Shown here piece by piece: positions 45,380 to 56,310 of a stretch of DNA of 64,000 nucleotides; the first letter of the stretch is position 1; every line of letters begins with the position of its first letter. The stretch is from Platycnemis pennipes (Eukaryota > Arthropoda > Insecta > Odonata > Platycnemididae). A model generated the notes under the pieces. It made no database searches and was not told the origin of the DNA. It worked only from the letters and a program-made list of their open reading frames with translations. Both the position numbers and the translations under genes were made by a program. Location of the stretch: positions 105,483,544 to 105,547,543 of the forward strand of contig OW121852.1 of the NCBI GenBank assembly GCA_933228895.1, in the 5' to 3' direction.

Positions 45380-46080
45380 CTCGAAGATGAATTATGTACT
45401 TGATGCGAAATTTTCTCACCAATTTAAATATATATGCCAAATTTTTCTGCGCCCACCACAAGGATTTTTAAATGAATTAAAAATGTTCCCGGAAATTGAC
45501 GAAAGTTACGTGACGTAAAACGTCTGACGTCACTGCACGGTATAGGTTCTATATCGCTACGGAGATAGACATTTATTTAAAAAAAAAAACGAAGTGAATA
45601 TATTGTTTTGAGGTTTTTAGCCGTTTCTCGAACGAAACGATGACTAAAAAATACTTCAAAAAGCCTATTCAGACAATTTCCTTTGGTTTACTCCCTTATG
45701 GTGGCGTTCGTCTAAAAAAAACAGCTATTGCATAGGCGTAGTAGAAATTCTTGGGCACTAAACAGGCATTACATAATTCATGGACGATTTGCTCATTACA
45801 ATCCATACTACGTAAATAAAAAATCGAAATACAATCGTTTATTGCATTAAACAAATGAGATAAATACATACGTTATCGCCAAGTATTTATTTAACAACTT
45901 ACCTCCTCGCATAAACAGATAAACAACGCCCATAGTGATACCGTGCCGTGACGTCATGCGATGACATCGTATTTTTAAGCTGCCGAAAAAGTACAATTTT
46001 CAAAGAGTAATATCTTCGTAACACAACTAAATTCTTAAGCAAAATTTTCGTCAAGCACATTTTAGCTAATAAACTACAAA
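45380..46080. repeat. Imperfect inverted repeat, possible old DNA element
   Basis: TGACGTCACTGCACGGTATA (about 45528) pairs with GATACCGTGCCGTGACGTCA (about 45940). Outward, TACTTGATGCGAAATTTTCT resembles the reverse of AAAATTTTCGTCAAGCA. Pairing is patchy and the ends were not resolved. Confidence 0.4.
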
Positions 46081-46574
46081 TTCAAAGAGTTATAAAAAAT
46101 AGTGCATGTTCCTCATTACTGTATCTGTGTTTTCCCCAAACAGAAGCCCCACAATGGTCGCACACGCATCTCCCGGGAAGGCGGACGGAGAAGCTGATGA
46201 GAGAGATGCGGCAAGATGTACACTCCATTAGCGATCCGTCCGACGTCGGGCCTCTGCCAAAGGAGCGTGCGGAGGTTATTATTCCTCGGTGGAGACGCAT
46301 GGAATGGCGCAGGGAGCAGAAGAAGAGGGAGGGAAAGAGATCTCTCTGCTCGAGGGAAAGCGGAGAGGGATGGAATGAAAAGGGAGACCGACCGTCGGCT
46401 TAATTTCCCCACCCCATTCAAGAAGGACGAGGAGAGAGAGGACAAGGGGTACTCGTAGAGAGAACGGGATGTCGGTCCTTGAACTTTGGGGGGGCGAGGG
46501 GGGGGGGGGGGGGGGGCAAGTGTGTGCGAAAAGGACAGCTAGGTTAAGGTCCTTGGGACGGAAACCATGAAAAT
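46081..46574. other. GC-rich DNA with poly-G run
   Basis: Overlapping frames (119, 109, 80 codons) occur on both strands without a domain. G-rich 46488-46516 includes about 19 consecutive Gs. Confidence 0.5.
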
Positions 46575-47043
46575 AGGGTCGTTTACCATATTTCTTCATT
46601 GCCGAATCAGATAGAGTTTGTAAACTACAAAAAGACACTACATTTTTCCGCTCTTCGATCCGTCACATATTCCATGAGACGGGCGTCGGAACTATTTTCA
46701 CTGGGTGGGGCCAATCTTGAAAACGGCTCGGTTCTTAATAAAAGGGCCCGGCTCCTATGAAAAGGGGCCGCATTTTTTTGCGGATAGGAGGGGGTAGAGA
46801 CTAGGATTCCGCTAAAAGTGCATATGAAGGTGGTAGAATAAGCGTCAGAAGGGAATAGGCAAGCTGGATACAAGTGAAATTTAATTTTTGTAATGAAGAC
46901 TCATTTCTCAAGGGCCCGGGGCAAATTCTGGGGGGGAGGGGGGGCGAATGCCCCCTCTCCCCCCCACTTCCGACATCGCTGCGGCATGAGATATAAGCGG
47001 CGGAAAACTGACGTTTTTAACCCTTCTGGAAAATCGGGCGTAT
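46575..47043 (-). repeat. Interspersed repeat, partner of 6542-6700, interrupted
   Basis: GGGTCGTTTACCATAT, GATAGAGTTTGT, then ATATAAGCGGCGG and GTTTTTAACCCTTCTGGAAA are the reverse complement of 6542-6700. The inserted part is described at 46680-46984. Confidence 0.75.
46680..46984. mobile_element. 305-bp insertion with 7-bp target duplication
   Basis: CATGAGA lies on both sides (46673-46679 and 46985-46991), and the copy at 6542-6700 lacks this segment. The insert is GC-rich, with GCGTCGGAA near one end and TTCCGACATCGC near the other, and contains C/G runs. Class unknown, perhaps a SINE or MITE. Confidence 0.65.
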
Positions 47044-47159
47044 GGACGACTCGTACGTGAGAATTGGTGAGGGAAGAACGAAAGAGAACTTAAGAAAAGA
47101 TAGATTAACAAGTATTTTTTTAATAATAAATTTTCAAAGAGAATTATTCCCTACTATTC

Positions 47160-47226
47160 TTGGTGAGAATTCACCCCCTGCCACACACTTTTATGGTGGC
47201 TTGCAAGGTAAATGTAGGTTTAGATG
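47160..47226 (+). mobile_element. LINE B 3'-end stub
   Basis: TGGTGAGAATTCACCCCCTG, CCACACACTTTTATGGTGGC and TTGCAAGGTAAATGTAGG match the LINE B terminus. Confidence 0.8.
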
Positions 47227-47311
47227 AACGTCAATCGTTTGTCCAATCATGGCCAAGACTTCGCAACTTCTTCACCGATCAAAGTAGAGGGGCATACAGC
47301 TGATAGTAGTG

Positions 47312-47370
47312 CATCTACATAATACCCTGCAAGTCACCATAAAGATGTGTGGCAGAGGGTAGAAGAGGGG
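47312..47370 (-). mobile_element. LINE B/C 3'-end stub
   Basis: CATCTACATAATACCCTGCA, AGTCACCATAAAGATGTGTG and GCAGAGGG are the reversed terminus. It faces the stub at 47160-47226 at a distance of about 85 bases. Confidence 0.78.
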
Positions 47371-48427
47371 GCAGGGGGCAGGCATAGTAGAAGTGGTTGT
47401 TACGCTCAATGCGGCGTATTTCGAAAGGCATTGTCGACGAAAGGCATATTAGACTACATCATAATTTACGAATAAGTAAATAAACGTGGCGCACTATCTA
47501 GTAGCTCCAAAAAATTATAACATAATACTTCGCTGCTCAGTTGTCTTGGGTTATTTACCGGATTTGACAGGATCTGTGCAGACAGACATCCCATCCCCAC
47601 CTCCCCTCCCCTCCCCTCACCTTCTTCCCCAAAACAACCAAGGACGGAAGGTGGATGACGAATCAATCCTTAAACGCAAGTCGTTCGGTGGGCGTCCCCT
47701 TGGGCGTATTTTACTTCTTAATTTAAGATTGAATGACTCTGGTCCGGAGAAGATTTAATTTTTTTTCAATAAAATTCATTTTTCATTTCCATCTAACAGT
47801 TTCGAGCATAAATTAGCGATTTCGGTCCAAAGTAAACACCCCCATTGCGCAGAAGACAGAATAGACCGTAAAGGATTTTGAAATCGTTCAAGAAATGCAT
47901 CATTTTTGAGGCCCTACGAAAAGGATAGAAAAACCAATTGAAAGGAACGATCGTGCCTGTAAGGGATAATTATGAACTTTATCAGCTTGCAAGAAGCCGA
48001 TTAAGTCCAAGACGAGAGGTACTACACGGCAACAAAGCCTTGACTTAATGAAAATATGAAAATAGACTTGAATTAGGGACACGGAGAAGGATGAAGGTGG
48101 TAATGTGAGTTGAAAGAAAACAGATGGAAGAATTTCTAAGGGTTGTAGGGGAGGAATGGAAGTACATTGAGGAAATGAGGAGAGGATCCAGCAATAAGAT
48201 GGAAGCGGTAATAAGAGGTTCGGGTGTTTAGAAGAACTTGAAAGAGGCATGAATGCTGGGTAAGCAGGCGAAGGGTATAGAAACCCTGTAGTCTGAACAG
48301 AATGCAGAGAGGTAGGAAGTATATACGTAACAGAAGAACATTCTACGTAAAATTTGGGGCCGTGGGAAGAATCGTGCGTCAAAATAAACCTATACGCGCA
48401 TGTAAGACACCGCTAACAACAATAAAA
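47371..48427. other. Unassigned DNA
   Basis: Contains a 160-codon minus-strand frame (47900-48382), Ser/Pro/Leu-rich with no recognised domain and not counted as a gene. Confidence 0.45.
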
Positions 48428-48620
48428 ATCAAATCTACACAATACCATGCAATAGGGGGTGAATGGTAGGGGGTGAATTCACACCAAACATGCATTACAT
48501 ATTTTTCATGAAAGGATTAGTAATCATATTATAGTCTACCTTTCACAATTAAAAAAGGACAAAATAGCAAAGCAAGCAATGCTTAAGCATGCAAATCCTA
48601 AAATAGCTAACAAACCTTTG
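48428..48620 (-). mobile_element. LINE B 3'-end fragment
   Basis: AAATCTACACAATACCATGC, then GGGGGTGAATTCACACCAAA, CATGCATTACATA and GCAAAGCAAGCAATGC are the reversed LINE B 3' UTR with small indels. Confidence 0.65.
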
Positions 48621-49602
48621 GAAAAAATACTGTGACGAGTTTCCAGAATACTCTTCAAAGAAGTGTAAAAATATTTATTATTACCTAAAAAAAATAGAAA
48701 AAAGTGCCTGCACATTTTAGCACTACCATAGTAATTTAATAAGGGATAGTAAATTAACGTGGAAAAATTTGATATTCGTTTGATTCTATTAATGTTCTGA
48801 AATAAGTTCGTAGGCTTATTAAATTAAAGGCTGGCATGGATCCAGAAAAGAGAAAATATTTCGCAAGAATAAATCAACGGCGTCAGATAATAGAGAAATA
48901 TCGTAAAATAAGCAAATAAGCTGAATAAGCGAAGCTTCAATTTCACATAACTTCTACATGAGCCTAGACTAATGTTTATTCTGAAGTACCTTTGAAATAG
49001 GGTCATTTAGCAATAAAAGAATATTCTGTGGCAAACTAATGCTACCAAAAACATGAAAGCAAACACTGCGAGAGATGGAAATCAAATTAATAACTTGTCA
49101 ATCCGCAGTGAAAGGAAGATGATTTGAAAAAAATCCGTACGTATCGCATGTTTTTGATATAAAAATATAACAAAATTTACAAAAAACTTTTCCCATCATA
49201 TTGAAAATAGCTATGAATTCGGCTCGGAAAGCAATTAAAAGCTTTTGTAACCTCCGAGACCATGTTTTATGACACTGTAAATAAGCAGTGGAGACAAAAA
49301 AATATATGGTACTTTAAATTGTTCAAATACGATGTTAGTTGTATTTCAATTTCGCACCTTAATTAAAGCCATTGTCTTCGCTCTTTATTTCATCATTTTC
49401 TTTGTAGGATAAATTTCGTGGTAACAAAATCCGTTTTAAGGATTTGGCATCAAGATAAATTAGTCTTCGAAAAAGATCGCTGGTAATCAACTATGTACTA
49501 CATGTCACCAACGACAAAGAAGCAAAATTCATTTGTTCTAAGAAAGTAAAACGTTTGGATAGCTGTAGACGTATGCCTAAAGGAAGCTGGACCCCTTTGC
49601 TG
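48621..49602. other. Unassigned DNA
   Basis: AT-rich. No gene recognised. Confidence 0.45.
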
Positions 49603-50358
49603 TCATCATCAAGGGTCAACAATGCTACGATTGGTTTGAGGGAGCCCTCCACTCGTTTCTTCAATCGGCCAACCTCTTCATATTAACGTAGTTCATCTCT
49701 TTCACGTCCTTTACGACCTGTTCTATGAAACTCATACGAGGCCTGCCTTTTCCATTTTTCCCGCTCACTTTTCCTTCGACGATTGTCTTCATCAGGCCAT
49801 CGTGTCTTAAGATATGGCCGATTAGGTTGTCCCGTCTTCATTTTATAGTTTTCAGCAAATTTTTCTTTTCTCCCACTCTTCTTAGGACTTCTTCATTTGT
49901 CACTCGGTCGATCAATTTTATCTTCATCATTCTTTGATAGCACCATATTTCGAATTTCCACCCTTTTCTTCTCCGCTGCTGTCATCGTCTATGCCTCACT
50001 GCCGTGAAGAACATGCTCCAGATGTACGTTTTGATGAATTGCTTCCTTACTTTCACGCTTATATTCTAGCTGATAGTAGATTCTTCTTTTGATAGAATGC
50101 CCTCTTTGCCTGGGCTATTCTACTCACTATTTCTTTCTTGCTTCGTCCATCGTTGGTTACTCTGCTCCCCAGGTAACAGAACTCTTTCACCTCTTCCAGT
50201 TTCAGTTTTCTTAATTTAACGTTGATTTTGGCCTCTTCTCTTTCGCTGCACACCAATATCTTAGTTTTCTTCTCATCAATCTTAAGCTGATGTATGGCCA
50301 TTGTCCTTTCCATGGTTGTTATCATCTTATTCAGCTGCTGTGCCCTTTGCTGCGCCAT
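49603..50358 (-). pseudogene. LINE A, longest copy
   Basis: The minus-strand frame 50059-50358 reads LNKMITTMERTMAIHQLKID, KKTKILVCSEREEAKINVKL, VKEFCYLGSRVTNDGRSKKE and then IVSRIAQAKRAFYQKKNLLS. This is the RT region just after the catalytic palm (KTK, F.YLGS...DG), so the copy reaches farther upstream than the others. It continues with broken frames to the terminus (ATCAAGGGTCAACAATGCTA reversed). The catalytic YADD box is not included. Confidence 0.87.
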
Positions 50359-50384
50359 TCCCTTAGAGTACAGGAAGAGAGAAG

Positions 50385-51330
50385 AATGGAAAAAAGGGGA
50401 TTCTGCTAAAACTTAGGATAAAAAAGATTACGTAAGGATGAAGGATTACGTAATTGGCCGTATCTTGGGACATTATGACGTCGTATGACGGAAAAATAAA
50501 TATTGCTCATTTGGAGTATGCTTCCAGTGTATGGGATCCCTACGAAATTGGTCTAAATAATGAACTTAAACGTGTGCAGCGAAGATCGGCAGGATTCGTA
50601 AAGGGACGCTACCGTAGCCTTATTAGCGTAACTAGTCTGTTAAATGAATGAAATCGGGAATCATTGTCAGATCAAAGTTTGAAATGTAGACTTAATCTCT
50701 TAAACAAATTCCAAGATCATATTTTCAGTGATGATACTAACAATATTTTGTGAACCCCAACTAACTATGGTAGACTGGACCATGATCACAATATTAGAGA
50801 CATTGATTGTCGAACTGACAGATGCAAATGCCCTTTTTTCCTCGTACAATTAGGAATGTGAATACCGGTAAATATAATTATGAAATAAGAGTGTAGCAAT
50901 GGATAACATTGGTACCTGCATGTTGGTATAAGGACTTGAAGCTAACCCAACTAACAGCATGTTTTTGCATGTTTGCTTTGCTATTTTTATATTTTTTTAA
51001 ATAGTGAAGTTTAGAACAGTATATAAAAACTAATCCTTTGTTATGCATGATATGTAGTGCATGTTTGGTGAGAATTCACCTCCTGCCACACAAATTTATG
51101 GTGGCTTGCAGGGTATTATGCAGATGTAGATGTATGACACCAAGACAATCGTTGAGTGAAAAGTGAATGAGAATAATGGAAAAGGAAGGCCTCGCAAGAG
51201 ATATATGGATCAAATTACGAATGATATTAAAGAGAAATATTATGTTTAGGTATATGAAGAGGTTATATGATAGGAACAGATAGTGGAGGCCTACGTCAAA
51301 CCAAACTTAGGATTGTTGACTTGTTATGGT
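50385..51330 (+). pseudogene. LINE A copy interrupted by LINE B
   Basis: AATTGGCCGTATCTTGGGAC (before the insert) and ACCAAGACAATCGTTGAGTG, GGAAAAGGAAGGCCTCGCAA and CAAACTTAGGATTGTTGAC (after it) are consecutive parts of the LINE A 3' region. The insert spans 50490-51131. Further decayed pieces of the terminus (TAAGATTGCC, ACAATCCTAGGATTGG) appear at about 51410 and 51489. Confidence 0.75.
50490..51131 (+). pseudogene. LINE B inserted in LINE A, 7-bp target duplication
   Basis: GTATGAC flanks it (50483-50489 and 51132-51138). It starts within the RT C-terminus (HLEYASSVWDPYEIGLNNEL, KRVQRRSAGFVKGRYRSLIS) and runs to the CR1-like terminus CTTGCAGGGTATTATGCAGA TGTAGATG. Stops and a 1-base loss in the region of FKMSFFPRTI break the frame. 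Confidence 0.88.
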
Positions 51331-53204
51331 GTCATTAAACATGAAGTGAACAGCAGATAGGAGTGTGGTTTCAAATCTGTGTCAAAGTATCTGAGTCAAA
51401 CTATTCCTAAGATTGCCATAGGAAAAAGGATTCCTAGATAGAAATGGAACCACAGACATTTGGTGCTCCTATTAAATGCAAAATCTTACAATCCTAGGAT
51501 TGGAGAACATCAGTGATTAGAATAATATTCATGCTGTGCAATTGTGGCTTCAGTTAAAGAGCGAGTGTGTTTTGCACTATTAGCTATCCGTAAATCACGC
51601 ATCGTCAAGAAGTTATGCTCCATTTAAACTCTTGCAAGTAGTAAAACACGATCATTTCACCTATTAGGTTTAGTGGCCGGAAAATAGCTTTACGTTGACA
51701 TTCGAGAATTGCAAACTCGATAATGAAGGGTTATGAGAGTGAGAGGGAACAAAGTTAATACGTTTCTCATGCAACAAAACAGCATATGGGAGTGAAACAG
51801 ACTGAAGGACTGTTGAATCGACTCTGTGAACTTGTCAGAAAGAAATTGGCGCAGATTTATGCGGAGGAACTCGAAGGATTGGAGTATGGTCGTCTCATTT
51901 GTACCCATTGTCCGCAGGCTCCAGCGTTTCACAACGAGAGCCGAGGGAAGGTGAGGGAGAGGAGAGAAGGGAAACAGTTTTCGACCAATCACTTACACGT
52001 GGAGCGGGAGGAGGCCTTTCGTCGTAGGGACGCGAGGAAAACCAAACTCACTGCCGATCCACTCCAACACACAATTTGGCGTAATATTTTCTGGGGAAAA
52101 CGTCGCACGGGGCATCACCATTATCCCAATTCGCTTGAAGAGGTCGGCTGATTGCTTAAGTTGTTTTTTCATTACCTTTTCCAATAGCCACAGAAATAAG
52201 AGTTTTTTTACGATTTTACTAGCATTCAAATGTCTTTGCGACTGAGCTTAGGTAGCTTTGGTGGTGGTCCGAGAGTTTTAGTTTGTTGGAGGATGGGAGG
52301 TTCTTAAGGTGGAGGGGAGTTCGCGGAGATAATGCCAAATGTATATCACCTCCTCCATTAAGAGAATTATGTAAGTGTAAGACAAGTACTGAATTTTGGC
52401 AACACAGCACATTACGAAGTGAAAATGGCTGACGCTTTGAGACAGCTGACAATTTCTAAGGCAACGCTCCACCCACTCAAATTTGATTGGTTCTTTTCTA
52501 GTCACGTGCCGTAGAGCTTCCTCTTCCCTTTAGTCCCGAGTCACAAAGATATAGTCTAGTATTCCGAACTTGATCTTGAGGATCCTGGATCTTTGATCCC
52601 CCACCGCCAGCAAGGGTATGGAGGAAAGTTCGGCGACCTGACCGTATAAATTTCTCCATTTTCCAATTTCATGTTATCCCCTGAATATATTCCCCGCAAT
52701 GGCCGCAAAAGCTCGACCGATAAAGCGTTAATTGCAGCTGCAATCGAAAACAATCTAGCATAGAGAGCTTTATACAGCTATCAAGTCCAATCTTCGTTTC
52801 CCATCACTCTTTCGCGTACCTAGGGTGGCTTGCTTCATCAAGTCTTCTGGTGTCAACCCCTTTCTTTCCTTCCCAGTGATTGCTAGGTGAATATCTTTTT
52901 AGGCCGACATTGCTTATACATTCTTTTTACGTGTCCATGCCACTGCATGCGTCTTTTCTCAATTTCTTCAGTGACACGATATTTTTTGTATCTGCATTAT
53001 TTACCTTATGCCTCATTCGTATTTCTTTATGTCCACTATCTTTATTCACCTTTCCAGTAGCATACAAATACTGCCTCCGCAGATCTAAATAAAGACTAAA
53101 TAACATCATATAATATCTGCAAAGAGGTTTGAGAGTTTAAATTGGCATCAATTGAACATGTGATATTGTTTGGAAGCTAAACCTGCTGGAACTCCTTCAT
53201 AACG
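51331..53204. other. Unassigned DNA
   Basis: A 121-codon plus-strand frame (51786-52151) is Arg/Glu-rich with no recognised domain. The rest holds nothing I can identify. Confidence 0.45.
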
Positions 53205-53545
53205 TTTCCCAAGAAAATAAAAACTTTGCAGCCCCACAGGTCAAGTTATTTAACTGGAACTGGTTTACCGGATACAGGGTATCATCTTCGGGAAAAGTGT
53301 AACAATTTCTTCCAGGGTTATATGGGGAAAAGTGGAGAGGATGGGGGAGGGTTGGGTGAAGTTGGGAGGTTCGTAGAAGATGGTTAGGGGTGATTTTTGG
53401 GGGGGAAGGAAATTTGGGACATCGGTGTAGCAGTGACCGTGAGATGCGTGGGGGGGGAAAGAGGTTAGGGGTCAATGGATGAGCGGATATCGGAAACCTT
53501 TCTGCGTTGGCAGGAAAATAAGTTAAGAAGAGGAGAGTTCCTGGG
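53205..53545 (-). repeat. Penelope-like module plus G-rich segment
   Basis: On the minus strand CCGAAGATGATACCCTGTAT, then CCGGTAAACC, is a degenerate CTGAAGA-stem-GAAAC core with GATAC/GTATC as stem II. The adjoining G-rich segment (53320-53510) resembles that at 23140-23260, including the CTGCGTTG word. The 120-codon Pro-rich frame (53197-53559) probably reflects composition. Confidence 0.45.
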
Positions 53546-54265
53546 AAAGAAATACTCACAGATCAGGCTCATGAATGCTGTAGTTTGAGCTTAAGGAATT
53601 TATAGCCACTTCAAAGTGTCAAGTTTTTACCCATTTCTCCCTTGCAAAGAACTTTCCGTTTAAAATCACTGGAGTGGTCATAGTCAAGACGAATGTGTAA
53701 AATGTTATTTTATATTCTTATTAGATGCAATAGAGTGATGCTCCTTTGCCTTCAAGGGACGATTTCTCCCCGTTTTCCCAACTTAACTCCTGCATTTTAC
53801 CTGTTAGTAATAGTTGCAGTGACTTAATTCCAAATGTTGTCTCTCTGATTTATTTCTCATCTCCTGTTTTGTGTCTTGTCTTTTGTATTATAAGAGGAAT
53901 TGCCTTGAGTCTACATTTCATAAAATCCCTCGAATCTCCCATTTCGGTAATATTTACTTTCCTACATATTTTTATCTATAATGCATGGCGAATAAAATAC
54001 CTATATATTGAATTCGCCAATTTTAACAGGTGAAAAAAGGCTAGTTGATTCGCACAGCTGATCAATAAAAAATCCCATTCCTTTTAAGCCAAAGAGGCCG
54101 AGGTACACCTTCATGTCCGCCAATCTTATCCCGAGCACTGCGCGAGATACTCCATTAAAAATGCATCGCGTCCCTGCATTTTAAGAGCAAGCCTACGTTC
54201 ACACGGTATAAACCTATAATAAAATTCCACAGCCCGCCGCCGTCACAATACGCCAAGAACGTTCT
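53546..54265. other. Unassigned DNA
   Basis: No recognisable feature. Confidence 0.4.
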
Positions 54266-54706
54266 TTATGAAGAAGTTATCCGCAAGGCTATGGGAACCG
54301 GCTTCACAGAGTTAGGAACCTTTATGGAAATTTCATCATTCTCGTGGGCGGGAGGAGGGGGTTGAGTGATTGTTGCCACGTCACGGTCCCTTTGCAGTGA
54401 ATGCATAGCTAATGTGCGCTGCAATGGAGGTGGATTGTACCACATCTTGGCCTTAACCGACGCCATAGAAGCAAGAGAACCAAAATGCCCTTGACTGGCA
54501 GTAATCTGCAAGGTCAAATAGTTTTGCTGGGGAAAGATATACAGAATGGAAACCAACCCTGCATCTTCTTCATGAATTAAACTTCCGCAAATGTAGGATA
54601 AATTTCCTTCTCTTCCACTGTGATTTAAGCTCATAACACCGCAGGATATACGTGCAGCAAAATATTGAAAAAGTCGAGAAACGATTGAAATGTTGCGTTC
54701 ACTCAC
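54266..54706 (-). other. 146-codon open frame, unrecognised
   Basis: One of the longest frames not explained by a repeat or by extreme composition. It is mixed in residues (LFQYFAARISCGVMSLNHSG, HEEDAGLVSILYIFPQQNYL, KMWYNPPPL) and has a Pro run near the C-terminus. I recognise no domain, signal peptide or splice-site pair. It could be an exon or chance. Confidence 0.2.
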
Positions 54707-54920
54707 TCTCCAGACGATTTTTTGTCATTTTCCAATGAGATATAAGCATACACCCATTAAAGGAATATGCAGAAGAAAATATACTTTGGCAAAGAGAGGA
54801 CTACATAAAAAAACCTTTTATTGATAAAAATGTTTATTTTTTTATTGGTAAAAAAAACGCACCCATCTATGGAGAATGCGGTGCTGCAATATGTGTCAAT
54901 AATATTGTCTATTGCCTATA

Positions 54921-55115
54921 GTCTTCTTAGTGAAATGGTTTTTTGGGGATATCTCCACGAATGCGTGGTTGTCTACCAACGTTTCCCCTTCGCTGCTTGA
55001 GGCCTCTTCAGGGTAATTATTACCCTGAAGTGGCCTCCAGCAACGAAGGGGAAACGTTGGTAGACAACCACGTATTCGCGGAGATATCCCCAAAAAACCA
55101 TTTCACTCAGAAGAC
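54921..55115. repeat. 195-bp near-perfect palindrome
   Basis: Arms of about 97 bases meet at 55018 with about six mismatches. Each arm, read outward, carries CCTGAAG, then a CC..C spacer, GGGGAAACGTTGGTAGAC and the CAACCACG block. The plus-strand arm and its mirror give look-alike ORFs on the two strands (54896-55093 and 54943-55143), which are artefacts of the palindrome. The AC-GTTG-GTA arrangement after GAA fits a short stem III and GTA cleavage site of a hammerhead, but the stem II fit is poor. Confidence 0.9.
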
Positions 55116-56044
55116 ACGGACTGCGAAAATTTTAACCAATTAATGGTCCAATAGTGATACATTTCTGTCACCAGTTCCTCATCTCGTTTATTATTGCTTT
55201 CTCAAAACCTTACCGAAAGCTTGAATAGGGAAATTTATTCCCAACTGGGCATTTTTTTAACTCTAAGAATATTAACCAATATAATGAAACACCGTAAAGC
55301 CACAATTTTTCACAGAAACGCATGAATGTAGGACAAAGCTTGATGGCCTTAATGCGCCACAAATTCAATCGAAAAAAAATCGAATCGTATCATTTCGCCA
55401 CAGTAATTAAAATCACGGTATGGAACGATCTGTGAACGTCTGAAATTCTACACACACGCCATCCTCCTCGGAAAATAAAGACCAATTACAATTTAAAAAA
55501 GGAATATACTAGCTCCTTCAATGTCTTTCATCGACATAAATAAGCACCAAGCAGGTTTAAAGTGAGCCCTACTGAAATCGATACCAGCAAATCATGTCCC
55601 ACGAAATCTCTTCGGCGATTGGAGCGCTTCTCAAATTCCTTTCCAGGATTCCCTCACTTTCCGCAGCACTCGTCACTGAATTTCCGCCATTATCTGCAAC
55701 CCAATACTTCAAGCTCCCGCCTTCCCAATGAGGGAACGAGGACAGAAATAGGGAGAGATTCAATACGTCATTTCCTTCACCCCTTCACTCCTCCCCAATA
55801 AATTAGACTCTTACCACTCACGAGTAGGTGCAAAATGCTACAAATGTTTCGGGCGAAAAATTCCCAATATAGCAGTCAAAGCCGCATTAAAGAACTTTTC
55901 TTTATCGCAAGAAATATCTCAATGATTTTCGTCTCGAGTATTTCACAAAGTGCAAGCGGCTTAAGGTGTAGAGCAAAAACGATCGCCTTCTTCCTAAATT
56001 TGTCCTATGGAACAGGTTAGTTTGGTCGCTGAAATACTAATCTC
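55116..56044. other. Unassigned DNA
   Basis: No gene recognised. Short opposing frames lie near 55562-55801. Confidence 0.4.
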
Positions 56045-56310
56045 TTATCCCGAGGTACCGGCCTTGAGTCCCGTCGTTGGTAGTAATTTTTTGATGTCTC
56101 CCCACTTGAGTTCTATGTGGAGGGTACCTCAGGTCCAGTACTCCGTCCGTCGGATGGGACGTAAAATAATGGCCCCCTTTGTAGCTCTTCGTTTACGGAT
56201 AAGATAATGCTTATGCTTTCTTCCGGTTTTTCTCCATTCTCCTCACGGTCCCTGTGTAATTCTCAAAAACGCATCACATTGGAAATGGCGCAAATAACTT
56301 TTCACCTCCC
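56045..56310 (+). mobile_element. Degenerate SINE body
   Basis: CCCACTTGAGTTCTATGTGG, AGTACTCCGTCCGTCGGATG and GGACGTAAAATAATGGCCCC, then ATGGCGCAAATAACTT, follow the order of the 2006-type SINE. The B box and much of the head are destroyed (GAGTCCCGTCGTTGG). Oldest copy in the window. Confidence 0.75.

Noticed and set aside
46116..46638. Overlapping 109- and 119-codon frames
   Set aside because: Both sit on the same GC-rich segment in different frames, with frames on the other strand as well; composition effect.
47900..48382. 160-codon minus-strand frame
   Set aside because: Low complexity with no recognised domain, start context or splice signals.
51786..52151. 121-codon plus-strand frame
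   Set aside because: Charged low-complexity sequence without a recognised domain; length is plausible by chance in this GC-richer patch.
54896..55143. Twin ORFs beginning MGISPR on opposite strands
   Set aside because: They are the two arms of the 195-bp palindrome read on each strand, not genes.
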